Part shown: positions 37,637 through 44,859 of the stretch, piece by piece
Layout of the letters: each line of letters starts with the position of its first letter
How positions within the stretch are numbered: position 1 is the first letter of the stretch
IMG/VR virus record: IMGVR_UViG_3300046747_000644
Span: 1-49,319 of that record
Length of the DNA stretch: 49,319 nt
Reading direction: 5' to 3' (one strand)
Origin: a virus
The notes under the pieces: generated by a model
Database searches by the model: none
What the model was told of the DNA's origin: nothing
Seen by the model: only the letters and a program-made list of their open reading frames with translations
Made by a program: the position numbers and the translations under genes

Positions 37637-38541
37637 GTCGCCATCCTCTCGGCGCGCCCCGCCACCTTCTCGGCGACCTGGCGCGCCTGCTCGGGGTCGT
37701 CGAACTTCCTGGCCTGGTCGGGCCGGTGGACCCAGCGGAAGGGGTTCACGCCGTTCGCGGCCGCGCAGTACATCGAGCCCCCGACCCCACCGCGGACGAC
37801 CCAGGGGGCCGCGTGCTCGGCCCTCGCTCGGGGTGCCCGAGCCACGCCAGCCGTCTCCGGCTCCGACCCGAACAGCACGCCCTGACCCTCGGGGGCCTTC
37901 GCCGCGGGCTTCTTGCGCCCGATCCCGCGCTGCCAGTCGATCCACTGTCCGACGGTGGGCGTCTTCGGTGGCCGCCGCTCCTCGGGTGCGGCCGTGTACG
38001 CCTCGTGGATGAGCCGGATCAGCAGGTGCGCCGTGGCCATCGCGTCCGTGGTCGCCCGGTGCCCGTCGAGCGGGATCCGCCGCCGCTCGCAAGCCGCATC
38101 GAGCTTGGCGGACTCCTCGGGCCAGAGCCGGCCGAGGATCTTGGCGGTGTCGACCCACTCGATCGAGGGCCGGACCGGCGTCGCCTCGGAGTGCATGAAC
38201 CGTCGGTCGAACGGGCAGTTGTGCCCCGCCAGCACCACACCCGGGTCAGAGAGGATGGGTCCCACCTGCTCCCAGAGCTGGATCCACGTGGGCGCGCCCA
38301 CCACGTCCCGCACGTCGAGCTTGTGGATCGGGGTCCCCGCCCACGGGCTCGGTACGCCAGGGTCGATGAGCGACGAGAACAGCAGCCGGGGTTCCGACCG
38401 ATCCCGGACGAGCAGCTCGTCGATCCGGACGATCGAGATCTCGACGAGCCCGTCCGTCTTGGAGCTGAACCCCGTCGTCTCCGTGTCGAGGAGCAGCAGC
38501 GTCGAGCCCCGGAGCGGGCGGTCGAGGAGTGCCGGCGTCAT
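37633..38541 (-). CDS. DnaQ-like 3'-5' exonuclease (DEDDh), 302 aa
   Basis: ATG 38541. DEDDh motifs: LLDTETTGF (D19, E21), GHNCPFDRRF (Exo II, Asp in CPFD) and HRATTDAMAT (Exo III H and D, about 160-170). The exonuclease domain occupies the first 180 residues; the rest is an Ala/Arg/Pro-rich linker and a C-terminal segment (SMYCAAANGVNPFRWVHRPDQARKF) of unknown role. In phages such proteins proofread or process DNA ends. No polymerase is encoded nearby. Confidence 0.85.
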   Translation of the reverse strand: MTPALLDRPLRGSTLLLLDTETTGFSSKTDGLVEISIVRIDELLVRDRSEPRLLFSSLIDPGVPSPWAGTPIHKLDVRDVVGAPTWIQLWEQVGPILSDPGVVLAGHNCPFDRRFMHSEATPVRPSIEWVDTAKILGRLWPEESAKLDAACERRRIPLDGHRATTDAMATAHLLIRLIHEAYTAAPEERRPPKTPTVGQWIDWQRGIGRKKPAAKAPEGQGVLFGSEPETAGVARAPRARAEHAAPWVVRGGVGGSMYCAAANGVNPFRWVHRPDQARKFDDPEQARQVAEKVAGRAERMAT

Positions 38542-39182
38542 GCGGCCCTCGCCGTGACGGAGGCGGCCATGCTGACGAGCAACTCGGCGAACGCGGGAGG
38601 CGTGAGCGCAGCCTCACGCCTCCCCATCAGCTCGATCCCGTGGGCTTCCCGGAGGGCCCGAGTCCGACTCGGGCCCGGACCGCTCGACACGTACACCTTC
38701 CGGCCGAGGCGCGGCGTACAGAGGTAGGCCGCCTGCCGACCCGTGGAGCGCCGCGCCTCGGGGAGCTCGCGACACCCGACAGCGACGAGCCAGGTCCGCT
38801 TGCGGGCCCGGTGGCCCCAACAGCGTTGATCGACAGTCGCGACCCACTCGTCAGGCCGCAGGATCGTGGAGGACCAGCAGCCGGGCTCGGGGCGTCGGAT
38901 CCCGTGACGCTCCCACGCGAACGAGCCCTCGGGGTGCTCGAGAACCCCACCCCACCGACGGAGCGACTCGATCGCCGAAGCGAAGCATCCCTCGTCGGCC
39001 CCGGGCACCTCCGACCCGTCCGACCACCAGAACCGACCCCAGCGGGCACAGGGTGGGTGGTAGACGCCAGGATTCGGGCCCGGGTAGAGGCGCGCGTCGC
39101 GCGCCTCGTCCCACCAGTCGGCGACGAGGCGCGGGTAGGGGCCATCCCGCATCACGAACAGCGCCGAGACGGTGTCGATCAC
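38538..39182 (-). CDS. Trp-rich hypothetical phage protein, 214 aa
   Basis: GTG 39182 overlaps the upstream gene. The central part (GCFASAIESLRRWGGVLEHPEGSFAW...VDQRCWGHRARKRTWLVAVG) matches a family I have seen in other phages but cannot name; function is unknown there too. No catalytic motif is obvious. It lies between RecU and the exonuclease in the replication/recombination cluster. Confidence 0.65.
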   Translation of the reverse strand: MIDTVSALFVMRDGPYPRLVADWWDEARDARLYPGPNPGVYHPPCARWGRFWWSDGSEVPGADEGCFASAIESLRRWGGVLEHPEGSFAWERHGIRRPEPGCWSSTILRPDEWVATVDQRCWGHRARKRTWLVAVGCRELPEARRSTGRQAAYLCTPRLGRKVYVSSGPGPSRTRALREAHGIELMGRREAALTPPAFAELLVSMAASVTARAA

Positions 39183-39721
39183 GCGCCCTCCAACGCCGAC
39201 AGCCAGTCCCCGGGCCGCTCCATCGGCCGGGGCGACTGCCCCGCGAAGTCGCCCGCCACGACCGACGCCGTCCCTGGCTTGGCTTGCTCCCGCCGAGTCG
39301 CCCAGGCCCACCACCGGGGCCCGAGCCAGCTCCAGGGCACGACCCAGCCCTGACCCTGGAGACGCAGCGCCAGGAACGCGTACCCACCCACAGCCGACCA
39401 CTCCTCGAGATCCCGCGCCTGGTGCTCGGCGAGGTGCTCGAACTTCCACCGGACGTCGGCGCAGTCCTTCGCGTCGAAGGCGACGGCCCGGGCCGTGGAC
39501 AGCCTGGACGGCCCGAACCCCGCGACCACACCCGCGTAGTCGGGAGGGCCGAGACCGAGGAACTGCCCCCGGAAGATCCCGTCCGTGACCCGGGAGAGCA
39601 CGCGGACCGGTGGCGGCGTCCGGTGGATCAAGGCGCGCCCCTCGAGCCGATATCTGTCGTGCCAGAAATCGAGCAGAAGCTCCCAATCTCTGCCGCGGTT
39701 CGCGTGGCTGGCGTTCCTCAT
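39179..39721 (-). CDS. recU: Holliday junction resolvase, RecU-like, 180 aa
   Basis: ATG 39721. RecU hallmarks: NRGRDWELLLDFWHDRY at the start, PPDYAGVVAGF, then AVAFDAKDC (catalytic Asp/Lys strand) and RWKFEHLAEHQARDLEEW, ending in VPWSWL. RecU-type nucleases resolve four-way junctions before packaging. Length is typical. Coupled to the genes on both sides. Confidence 0.85.
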   Translation of the reverse strand: MRNASHANRGRDWELLLDFWHDRYRLEGRALIHRTPPPVRVLSRVTDGIFRGQFLGLGPPDYAGVVAGFGPSRLSTARAVAFDAKDCADVRWKFEHLAEHQARDLEEWSAVGGYAFLALRLQGQGWVVPWSWLGPRWWAWATRREQAKPGTASVVAGDFAGQSPRPMERPGDWLSALEGA

Positions 39722-39927
39722 CGGAGAGCCTCCGCGACCGTCGGCTGTCCGTGGAGGAGCACCACCCGCTCCTCCCAGTCGAGCGCGTGCAGCGTCCGGG
39801 CGATGACGACCACGTTGACGCCGAGCGCCCTCCCGATCTCGACCGCCGACGCGCCGCGCCCCGGGCTCTCCCCCTCGCGAGCGGACAGGAGCCCGATCAC
39901 CCGGTCGGAGAGGTCGGCGCGGATCAT
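39718..39927 (-). CDS. Small winged-helix-like protein, 69 aa
   Basis: ATG 39927 overlaps the Dam-gene stop. Residues 4-50 (LSDRVIGLLSAREGESPGRGASAVEIGRALGVNVVVIARTLHALDWEERV) have the pattern of a winged helix of the MarR/ArsR type. It may regulate the recombination cluster. Confidence 0.6.
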   Translation of the reverse strand: MIRADLSDRVIGLLSAREGESPGRGASAVEIGRALGVNVVVIARTLHALDWEERVVLLHGQPTVAEALR

Positions 39928-41159
39928 CCCGTCACCGTGACGATCGTGCCGAGGTCGCCGAACGCCTCGCGGAACGCGCTCGGACGGTTCCCGAAGTACA
40001 GGACGATCTGGGCGTGGCGCGGGCTGGTGCCGGGCTCGTTGTTCTCGTCGACGAACTGGATGCGCCCGCGGATCAGGCAGATCAGGCCACCCGGCCGGAA
40101 CAGCGCCTGCTGCCACTGCGTGTCGGTCGCGACGTTCAGGAGCACCATCGCCTCGGTGACGTTCCCGGCGTCGAGCTCCTGGAGGAGCTTGCTGGTGAAC
40201 TGCTCGACGAGCGGGTGGCTGTACGGAGGCTGCAGCCAGACCTGGCCGCGCCAGGTGTACCCGAGGCCGTCGCGCTCGGCGGTGTAGTAGGTGGTCGCGC
40301 CGATCCGCGCCTGCGCCGCCTCGTTCGTCGCCGGGTCGAGGTCGATCGCCCCCCCGAACGCGGCCTTGACGCGCTCGATGATGTCGTCCGGGGTGCTCCA
40401 CGAGTCCGGATCGACCGGTCGCGGCGCCGAGGGCGTGGGAGTAGGTGGCGCTGCGCCAGGCCGAGCGACGATCAGCGCCTCGTCGCTATCATCGTCCTCG
40501 ATGCCCTCATCGAGCGCCGCGAGGTGACCGGCTGCCTCGGGCTCCAGGTCGGCCGGCGCGGTCCCGCCGACCAGGCTCCCCCACCCCTGCTGTTCGAGCT
40601 GCTCGGCGACAGTCGGCGCGGGCTTCGGTCGCACCTCCGCCGCTGCCGCCGAGACCGAGACCTCTCCGGCCTGGACCTTCGCGAGAAGTTCGGGCGAGCG
40701 CTCGAGCACGACGCGAGCGTCTCGGACGCTCCGCTCGCTGACACCCAACAGCTTCGCCGCCTCGGCCTGGGTCGGGACCCCGGCAAACTTGCCTGGGTCG
40801 TGTCCGGACCCGTCCGATGGGCGCCCTGCGAGCCGTGCCGCGATGGCTGCACGCTGGCTCGTCGTCAGGTGCCTGCGGTGCAGGTTCTTGGACAAGATCC
40901 AGGCAACCAGATCCTCCTCGTCGCCCTCCCACTCCCTGAACTCGGGGTCGACCGCGGCGAGCGCGCAGGCGGCAAGCCGGTTGCGCCCGTCGACGACGAG
41001 TCCCATGAACCGGACGATCGGTTCTTGGAGCCCGTTCTCATCAATGTCGATCGCGAGCGCAGTTAGCTCCTGCTCGTCCAGCAGCGGGAACCAAGCGGCG
41101 ACCGGGTGGATGAGGTAGCCGTGGAGCAGCTCGTAGTCGGTGCTCTGGGCGGCGCTCAC
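39924..41159 (-). CDS. ParB-like domain fused to Dam-family DNA adenine methyltransferase, 411 aa
   Basis: GTG 41159. Residues 5-110 are a ParB/Srx-type domain (PLLDEQELTALAIDIDENGLQEPIV, VDGRNRLAACAL, KNLHRRHLT), followed by a small HTH (TQAEAAKLLGVSERSVRDAR, about 130-150) and an acidic linker. Residues 250-411 are a phage Dam-type N6-adenine methyltransferase: SWSTPDDIIERV, AIDLDPATN, VWLQPPYS (Q310-P-P-Y313) and SPRHAQIVLYFG. QPPY replaces the more usual NPPY, a variant also expected in phages. It would methylate phage DNA; sequence specificity unknown. Confidence 0.82.
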   Translation of the reverse strand: MSAAQSTDYELLHGYLIHPVAAWFPLLDEQELTALAIDIDENGLQEPIVRFMGLVVDGRNRLAACALAAVDPEFREWEGDEEDLVAWILSKNLHRRHLTTSQRAAIAARLAGRPSDGSGHDPGKFAGVPTQAEAAKLLGVSERSVRDARVVLERSPELLAKVQAGEVSVSAAAAEVRPKPAPTVAEQLEQQGWGSLVGGTAPADLEPEAAGHLAALDEGIEDDDSDEALIVARPGAAPPTPTPSAPRPVDPDSWSTPDDIIERVKAAFGGAIDLDPATNEAAQARIGATTYYTAERDGLGYTWRGQVWLQPPYSHPLVEQFTSKLLQELDAGNVTEAMVLLNVATDTQWQQALFRPGGLICLIRGRIQFVDENNEPGTSPRHAQIVLYFGNRPSAFREAFGDLGTIVTVTG

Positions 41160-41162
41160 GGT

Positions 41163-41495
41163 TCAGCCTCCCCGCTTCGCGCGGAGCTCGGCCTCGAGCG
41201 AGCCGTAGATCGGGGTGCGGGACTCGCGCAGGACCGCCGGCCGGTTGGGCGTGGTCTGCGGGCGCGGAGACCGAGGAGCGGGCCGCAGGGCGACCCCGGC
41301 CTCGGCCCAGGTGTCGGGCACCCTCCCGAGCCAGGCGGTGAAGGCGTCGAGCGGGGACCCGATCGGCGGGTGCGGATCGCGCTGCAGGTGGTCGAACGCC
41401 CAGCCCCAGAGGATCGGGGCAGCCCCGGCGTCGTCTTCGAGGACCTCGCCAGCCAGCACGGCGATCAGCGCCTGCCAGGGGGTGGCCGGGATCAT
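41163..41495 (-). CDS. Hypothetical protein, 110 aa
   Basis: ATG 41495 overlaps the upstream stop. The first 60 residues (TPWQALIAVLAGEVLEDDAGAAPILWGWAFDHLQRDPHPP) are helical; the C-terminal half is Pro/Arg-rich. No family recognised. It lies between the HTH gene and the ParB-Dam gene. Confidence 0.6.
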   Translation of the reverse strand: MIPATPWQALIAVLAGEVLEDDAGAAPILWGWAFDHLQRDPHPPIGSPLDAFTAWLGRVPDTWAEAGVALRPAPRSPRPQTTPNRPAVLRESRTPIYGSLEAELRAKRGG

Positions 41496-41959
41496 GCCGC
41501 GCTCCGACGGGCGGCGCCGACGAGGCTGACCGCTCCGCGGACGAGCTCGCGCGAGGCGACCTCGAGCCCGTTGCCCGTCTTGCGAGCTCGCGCGAGCTGG
41601 CCGAGGGTCTCGACGACCTCGGAGACCCCCTCCTCGACCGACTGCTCCTCGCCGTCGGGCTCGGGATCGGGCACCCAGGTCCCGGTGGTGTCGAGCGCCC
41701 GCTCGGCGAGCGCCTGGACGAGCCGGGGCGCCTGGTCGGGGTAGCGGCGGATCGCGCGCTGGACCGCGGCGAGTACGACGTGCCACTCGACCTCGCGATC
41801 CCCGGTGATCCACTGCGTGACCGTGGACCTTGCGACGTTGAGGATCTCGGCCATGGCCCCCTGGGAGCCCACGACGTCGACGGTGAGGGCGAGGATCGCT
41901 CGGCGTGTCGCGAGGTCGGTGTCGGTGGCGGCGATAGCGCGTCGTGGATCGGCGGGCAT
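41492..41959 (-). CDS. HTH regulator, 155 aa (CII-like position)
   Basis: ATG 41959 has GGAG five bases upstream and is preferred to GTG 42004, which lacks a ribosome site. The HTH is VVGSQGAMAEILNVARSTVTQWITGD (about residues 30-56). A long acidic linker and a C-terminal helix follow. As second gene of the leftward operon after the repressor, it is placed like lambda CII or O-type regulators; the role is a guess. Confidence 0.65.
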   Translation of the reverse strand: MPADPRRAIAATDTDLATRRAILALTVDVVGSQGAMAEILNVARSTVTQWITGDREVEWHVVLAAVQRAIRRYPDQAPRLVQALAERALDTTGTWVPDPEPDGEEQSVEEGVSEVVETLGQLARARKTGNGLEVASRELVRGAVSLVGAARRSAA

Positions 41960-42022
41960 GGCGGCTCCAGGGTGGTCGTGACGGGGTCGGGGGTGGTTGG
42001 TCACGATGGGAGGGGCGAGTCT

Positions 42023-42292
42023 TCAGCCGACCGACGGGAAGTCGGGAACCGTCAACGGATCGTCGGACTGGTCGGCGCAGACCTCGGCGCCGAGGCCGTC
42101 GTCCTCCTTGAGGAGGTTCAGGTCCATGTCGAGCGCCTTCGCCAACTTCCGCAACGTCGACACAGATCCCTCGAGAGAGCCGTCTTCGATGCGGATCAGC
42201 ATCCCGCGGTCGACTCCGGCTCTCCGGGAGAGCTCGGACCGGGACCAACCCCGCTTCTCTCGAGTCAGTCGGACGAGCGCGCCGTGTTCCAT
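42023..42292 (-). CDS. XRE-family repressor, 89 aa
   Basis: ATG 42292 has GGAG six bases upstream; a GTG at 42325 lies inside an operator and has no ribosome site. The HTH of the Cro/CI type is ALVRLTREKRGWSRSELSRRAGVDRGMLIRIEDGS (about residues 4-40), followed by VSTLRKLAKALDMDLNLL. It faces the operators O1 and O2 and the divergent XRE gene, the usual arrangement of an immunity repressor. There is no RecA-cleavage domain, so induction would need another route. Confidence 0.8.
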   Translation of the reverse strand: MEHGALVRLTREKRGWSRSELSRRAGVDRGMLIRIEDGSLEGSVSTLRKLAKALDMDLNLLKEDDGLGAEVCADQSDDPLTVPDFPSVG

Positions 42293-42308
42293 CCCGTGCT
42301 CCGAGGAA

Positions 42309-42349
42309 CCGTGTTCCACAAACACGTTACCCCGTGTCCCACAAACACG
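42309..42349. promoter_or_regulatory. Immunity operators O1 and O2
   Basis: O1 (42310-42326) is CGTGTT-CCACA-AACACG, a perfect 6-bp dyad around a 5-bp spacer. O2 (42333-42349) differs at one base. Their centres are 23 bp apart, about two helical turns, allowing cooperative binding. A further partial copy (CCGTGTTCCA, 42282-42291) overlaps the repressor start. On the leftward strand TTGGCG with TAACGT 18 bases later brackets O2 and could be the repressor promoter. Confidence 0.75.
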
Positions 42350-42362
42350 CCAAGTCGCAGGG

Positions 42363-42755
42363 ATGAGATCCCTGAGCGATCAGTTGCGCGAAGCACGCGA
42401 GAAGGCTGGCTTCAACAAGACGGAGCTCGGCCGTCTGGTTGGATGGAAGGACAACACCAATGTGCGCCGGGTCGAGGAAGGCGGATCGACCGACATGAGC
42501 GACATGGTGAAATGGGCCGAGGTGTGCGGCTACGAGGTGCTCGTGGTGCCGACGGGCTCGGCCGACTCAGTCGCGGCGCGTCTGGTGGAGGCGGACGAGC
42601 GGGAGCGTCGGGTTGCGGCGGCGCTCATCGACGTCCTGCGCGATGCGCGAGTCGTCATGCCCCACCTCCTCGACCACGTCGAGGACGACATCAAGGAGTG
42701 GAGCCGGAAGATCGAGCGCCGCCGGGCCATGTCGGACTCGGACGACGCAGGCTGA
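42363..42755 (+). CDS. XRE-family HTH protein, divergent partner of repressor, 130 aa
   Basis: ATG 42363, immediately beyond O2, at the start of the coding bias. The HTH is LREAREKAGFNKTELGRLVGWKDNTNVRRVEEG (about residues 8-40). The rest is a helical domain with DVLRDARVVMPHLLDHVEDDIKEW. A Cro-like or anti-repressor function is inferred from the divergent layout. Its last 189 bases are overlapped by an opposite-strand ORF. Confidence 0.75.
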   Translation: MRSLSDQLREAREKAGFNKTELGRLVGWKDNTNVRRVEEGGSTDMSDMVKWAEVCGYEVLVVPTGSADSVAARLVEADERERRVAAALIDVLRDARVVMPHLLDHVEDDIKEWSRKIERRRAMSDSDDAG

Positions 42756-42905
42756 TCCGAGCATCCAGCTGATCGCGGCGAGAAGCCCCATCGGGAGCTC
42801 GGCCGACAGCTCAGCGCGCAGACGCGCGGCCAGCTCACGCTTGGAGAGTCCCGCGTAATCGGGGTGAGTCAACGCCGACTCCAGGTGAACGACTTCCCTC
42901 GACAC
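42567..42905 (-). CDS. Small protein antisense to the XRE gene, 112 aa
   Basis: GTG 42905 has an unusually strong AGGAGGGG just upstream, which argues for translation. The first 55 residues (SREVVHLESALTHPDYAGLSKRELAARLRAEL then LPMGLLAAISWMLGSA) look real and include a hydrophobic segment. After that the frame runs antisense to the XRE gene and is probably just open by chance. It may end functionally as a short membrane-associated protein. Confidence 0.45.
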   Translation of the reverse strand: MSREVVHLESALTHPDYAGLSKRELAARLRAELSAELPMGLLAAISWMLGSACVVRVRHGPAALDLPAPLLDVVLDVVEEVGHDDSRIAQDVDERRRNPTLPLVRLHQTRRD

Positions 42906-42964
42906 GGCCCCTCCTGTCAAGAAATTGTAAAGTACATCGTGTCTCTGGCACACGCCTGGTAGGG

Positions 42965-42982
42965 TGTGTGTGTGGGACACGG
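42965..42982. promoter_or_regulatory. Operator O3 upstream of the early operon
   Basis: On the reverse strand this reads CCGTGTCCCACACACACA, matching O1/O2 at 16 of 18 positions. It lies between the leftward gene at 42905 and the rightward early operon at 43065. A -10-like TACAGT (43031-43036), the same hexamer used in promoter units 1 and 2, follows it, but the -35 is poor. The repressor would act here on the long early transcript. The remaining 159-bp gap (42906-43064) shows no gene. Confidence 0.65.
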
Positions 42983-43064
42983 TTGGCGCACCCCGCGCCT
43001 CTGGTCCCCGGTCAGCACACTGCACAGCCGTACAGTAGTGCCCGATCTACCAGGAGGCAACGCG

Positions 43065-43274
43065 ATGCGCATCGGATCCCCCCACGATCAGCGCCACCAC
43101 TCGCTCTCCACCGAGGCGAATCCGTCCCACGAGGAGACGATCGCCGAGCGGCGCGAGCGGCTCGCCCGCAAGCGCGCTGCCCTGGACGCGATCGACGCGC
43201 AGATCGCCGTCGAGTCCACCGGGCCCTACGCCACCTCGATCCGCGCCCGCCTGGCCGCCTGGGGTGGCAGGTGA
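43065..43274 (+). CDS. First early gene, coiled-coil protein, 69 aa
   Basis: ATG 43065 has AGGAGG eight bases upstream. The region ETIAERRERLARKRAALDAIDAQIAVE is a coiled coil. As the first gene behind O3 it would be expressed first on induction. No family recognised. Confidence 0.6.
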   Translation: MRIGSPHDQRHHSLSTEANPSHEETIAERRERLARKRAALDAIDAQIAVESTGPYATSIRARLAAWGGR

Positions 43275-43459
43275 TCGGGACGGTGCTGGGCGTCCTCCCC
43301 GAGGACGAGGAGTGGTTCGCAGGCCTCCCCGCCGGCGACGAGATCCTCGACGGCGCCGAGGACTTCTCCCCCTCCCTGGAGGACGGCGTCGAGTGGGCCC
43401 AGGGCGGGTGGAGCTTCGATCTGGAGCTCGATCCCGACCCGATCGTGGTGCTCCGGTGA
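43271..43459 (+). CDS. Acidic small protein, 62 aa
   Basis: GTG 43271 overlaps the previous stop. Strongly acidic with no Lys (PEDEEWFAGLPAGDEILDGAEDF; FDLELDPDP), the look of small phage inhibitor or DNA-mimic proteins. That is suggestive only. Coupled to the next gene by GTGA. Confidence 0.6.
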   Translation: MIGTVLGVLPEDEEWFAGLPAGDEILDGAEDFSPSLEDGVEWAQGGWSFDLELDPDPIVVLR

Positions 43460-43596
43460 CCGCCGCCACCGACAACGGCCAGGTCGTCTACCTCGTGGAT
43501 GGGGTCGAGTACCTCTCGTGCGAGGAGGCGTTGGACCACCTCACCGACGAGGCGGCCCGCCAGGAGCTCGAGTGGCTCGACGGAGGTGCCCGGTGA
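43456..43596 (+). CDS. Small hypothetical protein, 46 aa
   Basis: GTG 43456 overlaps the previous stop. Acidic (VDGVEYLSCEEALDHLTDEAARQELEWLDGG). It begins MTAATDNGQVVYLVD and ends in GGAR. Function unknown; accepted for start/stop coupling on both sides. Confidence 0.55.
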   Translation: MTAATDNGQVVYLVDGVEYLSCEEALDHLTDEAARQELEWLDGGAR

Positions 43597-43781
43597 AGCC
43601 CGTCGAGAGGCCCGGACCGCGGGATGAGGAGATCGACGCGATCGTCCGGCTCGCCGGGGCGACGTGGTGGGTCCAGACGCCGTGCGGGCTCGCGGGCCCG
43701 TACCCCTCGCAGGAGGCCGCACGGTCTGCAGGACAGCCGCTCGGTTTCCCGGTCGTGCGTCGCCTGGGAGGTGCCTCGTGA
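43593..43781 (+). CDS. Small hypothetical protein, 62 aa
   Basis: GTG 43593 overlaps the previous stop; the stop overlaps GTG 43778. The central segment GATWWVQTPCGLAGPYPSQEAARSAG is a plausible small beta domain, and the tail ends LGGAS like the next two genes, hinting at a repeated gene-end pattern. Unknown function. Confidence 0.55.
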   Translation: MKPVERPGPRDEEIDAIVRLAGATWWVQTPCGLAGPYPSQEAARSAGQPLGFPVVRRLGGAS

Positions 43782-44068
43782 CCGCCGCCGAGATCATCGC
43801 CGCGCTGCGCTCCTCACCCGCCCTCTGCGATCAGGTCATCGAGGGGCTGTGCATCGCGGGGCCGTGGTCGGGGGACTGCGACTACAGGGTCCGGATCGCG
43901 GTTGGGCGCTCCAAGGTCGTGGCCCACGTCTATCAGGACGGCGGTCTCTGGGCCGGGTGGGCGCTCGGACAGGACCTGTCCGGCACCTGGCTGTCCGCCG
44001 AGGAGGCCGAGACCGCGGTCGATCAGGTGCTCCAGCTCTCCAGCTGGACCCTGCGGGGTGCCTCGTGA
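43778..44068 (+). CDS. Hypothetical protein, 96 aa (paralogue of next gene)
   Basis: GTG 43778 overlaps the previous stop. The protein has an N-terminal helix (TAAEIIAALRSSPAL) and a strand-rich middle, then LSAEEAETAVDQVLQLSSWTLRGAS. The next gene shares the same plan and the ending QTPGGAS, so the two look like diverged duplicates. Function unknown. Confidence 0.6.
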   Translation: MTAAEIIAALRSSPALCDQVIEGLCIAGPWSGDCDYRVRIAVGRSKVVAHVYQDGGLWAGWALGQDLSGTWLSAEEAETAVDQVLQLSSWTLRGAS

Positions 44069-44316
44069 CGGCCCCGCTCTCGATCGAGCAGGCCGCGCGT
44101 CTCCGCGGTCGTGCGCTCTCGCTCGTCCAGTCCGCGGTGACCGAGCCCTTCGCGCGGCTCCCGGACGGGTCGCAGCTGTGGTTCTGCTCCGACCAGGGCC
44201 TGTGGTGGCACCTCGCGGCCACCGGGGACCTCTGCTCCTACCAGCAGGAGTCCGCGGTCCTCGCCGTCGAACAGGTGCTGATCGCCTCTCTCCAGACCCC
44301 CGGAGGTGCCTCTTGA
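44065..44316 (+). CDS. Hypothetical protein, 83 aa (paralogue of previous gene)
   Basis: GTG 44065 overlaps the previous stop. Shares layout with 43778-44068: N-terminal helix, GLWWHLAATGDLCSY in place of GLWAGWALGQDL, then a helix AVLAVEQVLIASLQ. Followed by a TTG start within its stop codon. Function unknown. Confidence 0.6.
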   Translation: MTAPLSIEQAARLRGRALSLVQSAVTEPFARLPDGSQLWFCSDQGLWWHLAATGDLCSYQQESAVLAVEQVLIASLQTPGGAS

Positions 44317-44420
44317 TCCCCTGGATCCTCGAGTCGTTCGGGCCGCTCCTCGTCGCGGCGGGCCTGCTGGGTGTCGGCTTGACGGCGCGGTGCGGGCTGC
44401 GCGCGTGGAGGGGCCGTTGA
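44313..44420 (+). CDS. Tiny membrane protein, 35 aa
   Basis: TTG 44313 with GGAGG upstream, overlapping the previous stop. One hydrophobic helix (IPWILESFGPLLVAAGLLGVGL) then a positive tail ending in WRGR, a normal inside-positive topology. Coupled by TTGA to the next membrane gene. Function unknown. Confidence 0.55.
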   Translation: MIPWILESFGPLLVAAGLLGVGLTARCGLRAWRGR

Positions 44421-44626
44421 CCGCCCGCGACTGGTGCGGGATCACGCTCTGGGGGATCTGCGCCCTCGTGGGGCTGCGGGCGCTTCACCGGGTACTCCCG
44501 CCCGACGTGTGGGAGGGGCTCCTCCTGGTCGGGGTGCTGCTGGCCCTCGTCGTCGCAGCGGCCTTCGCGCCGGAGATCGACTCGGGTGAAGCGCCCCCGG
44601 TCGACGACGTGGTCGTGACGCCGTGA
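44417..44626 (+). CDS. Small two-helix membrane protein, 69 aa
   Basis: TTG 44417 overlaps the previous stop. Two hydrophobic segments (ITLWGICALVGLRAL; LLLVGVLLALVVAAAF) separated by a short loop, then an acidic C-terminal tail. Holin-like in shape, but the location in the early operon argues against lysis. Unknown. Confidence 0.55.
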   Translation: MTARDWCGITLWGICALVGLRALHRVLPPDVWEGLLLVGVLLALVVAAAFAPEIDSGEAPPVDDVVVTP

Positions 44627-44859
44627 GCCGCCCCCTGCGGATCGGTGACCGCGTTCGTCTCGTCGGCCACCCCGAGACCGTTGGCGTCGTGATCCACTCG
44701 ACCCGGCACGGCATGGTCGTTCTCTGGGACGACGACGCCTCCGAGAACGTGGTGACGCCCTCCGGGTACGCGCACGGAGAGCCGTTCGTCGAGCGCACCG
44801 GGCGCGTGTGGTCTCGGCACCGGACCCGTCAGCGCGAGCGCACGGCGGTGGTTCCGTGA
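44623..44859 (+). CDS. SH3/KOW-like small protein, 78 aa
   Basis: GTG 44623 overlaps the previous stop. PLRIGDRVRLVGHPETVGVVIHSTRHGMVVLWDDDASENVVTP has the alternation of a small SH3-like barrel. The C-terminus is basic (RHRTRQRERT). Similar in kind to 31724-31918. Function unknown. Confidence 0.6.
   Translation: MSRPLRIGDRVRLVGHPETVGVVIHSTRHGMVVLWDDDASENVVTPSGYAHGEPFVERTGRVWSRHRTRQRERTAVVP

Noticed and set aside
42005-42022. Longer start GTG 42004 for the HTH gene at 41492
   Set aside because: No ribosome site before it, while ATG 41959 has GGAG at proper spacing.
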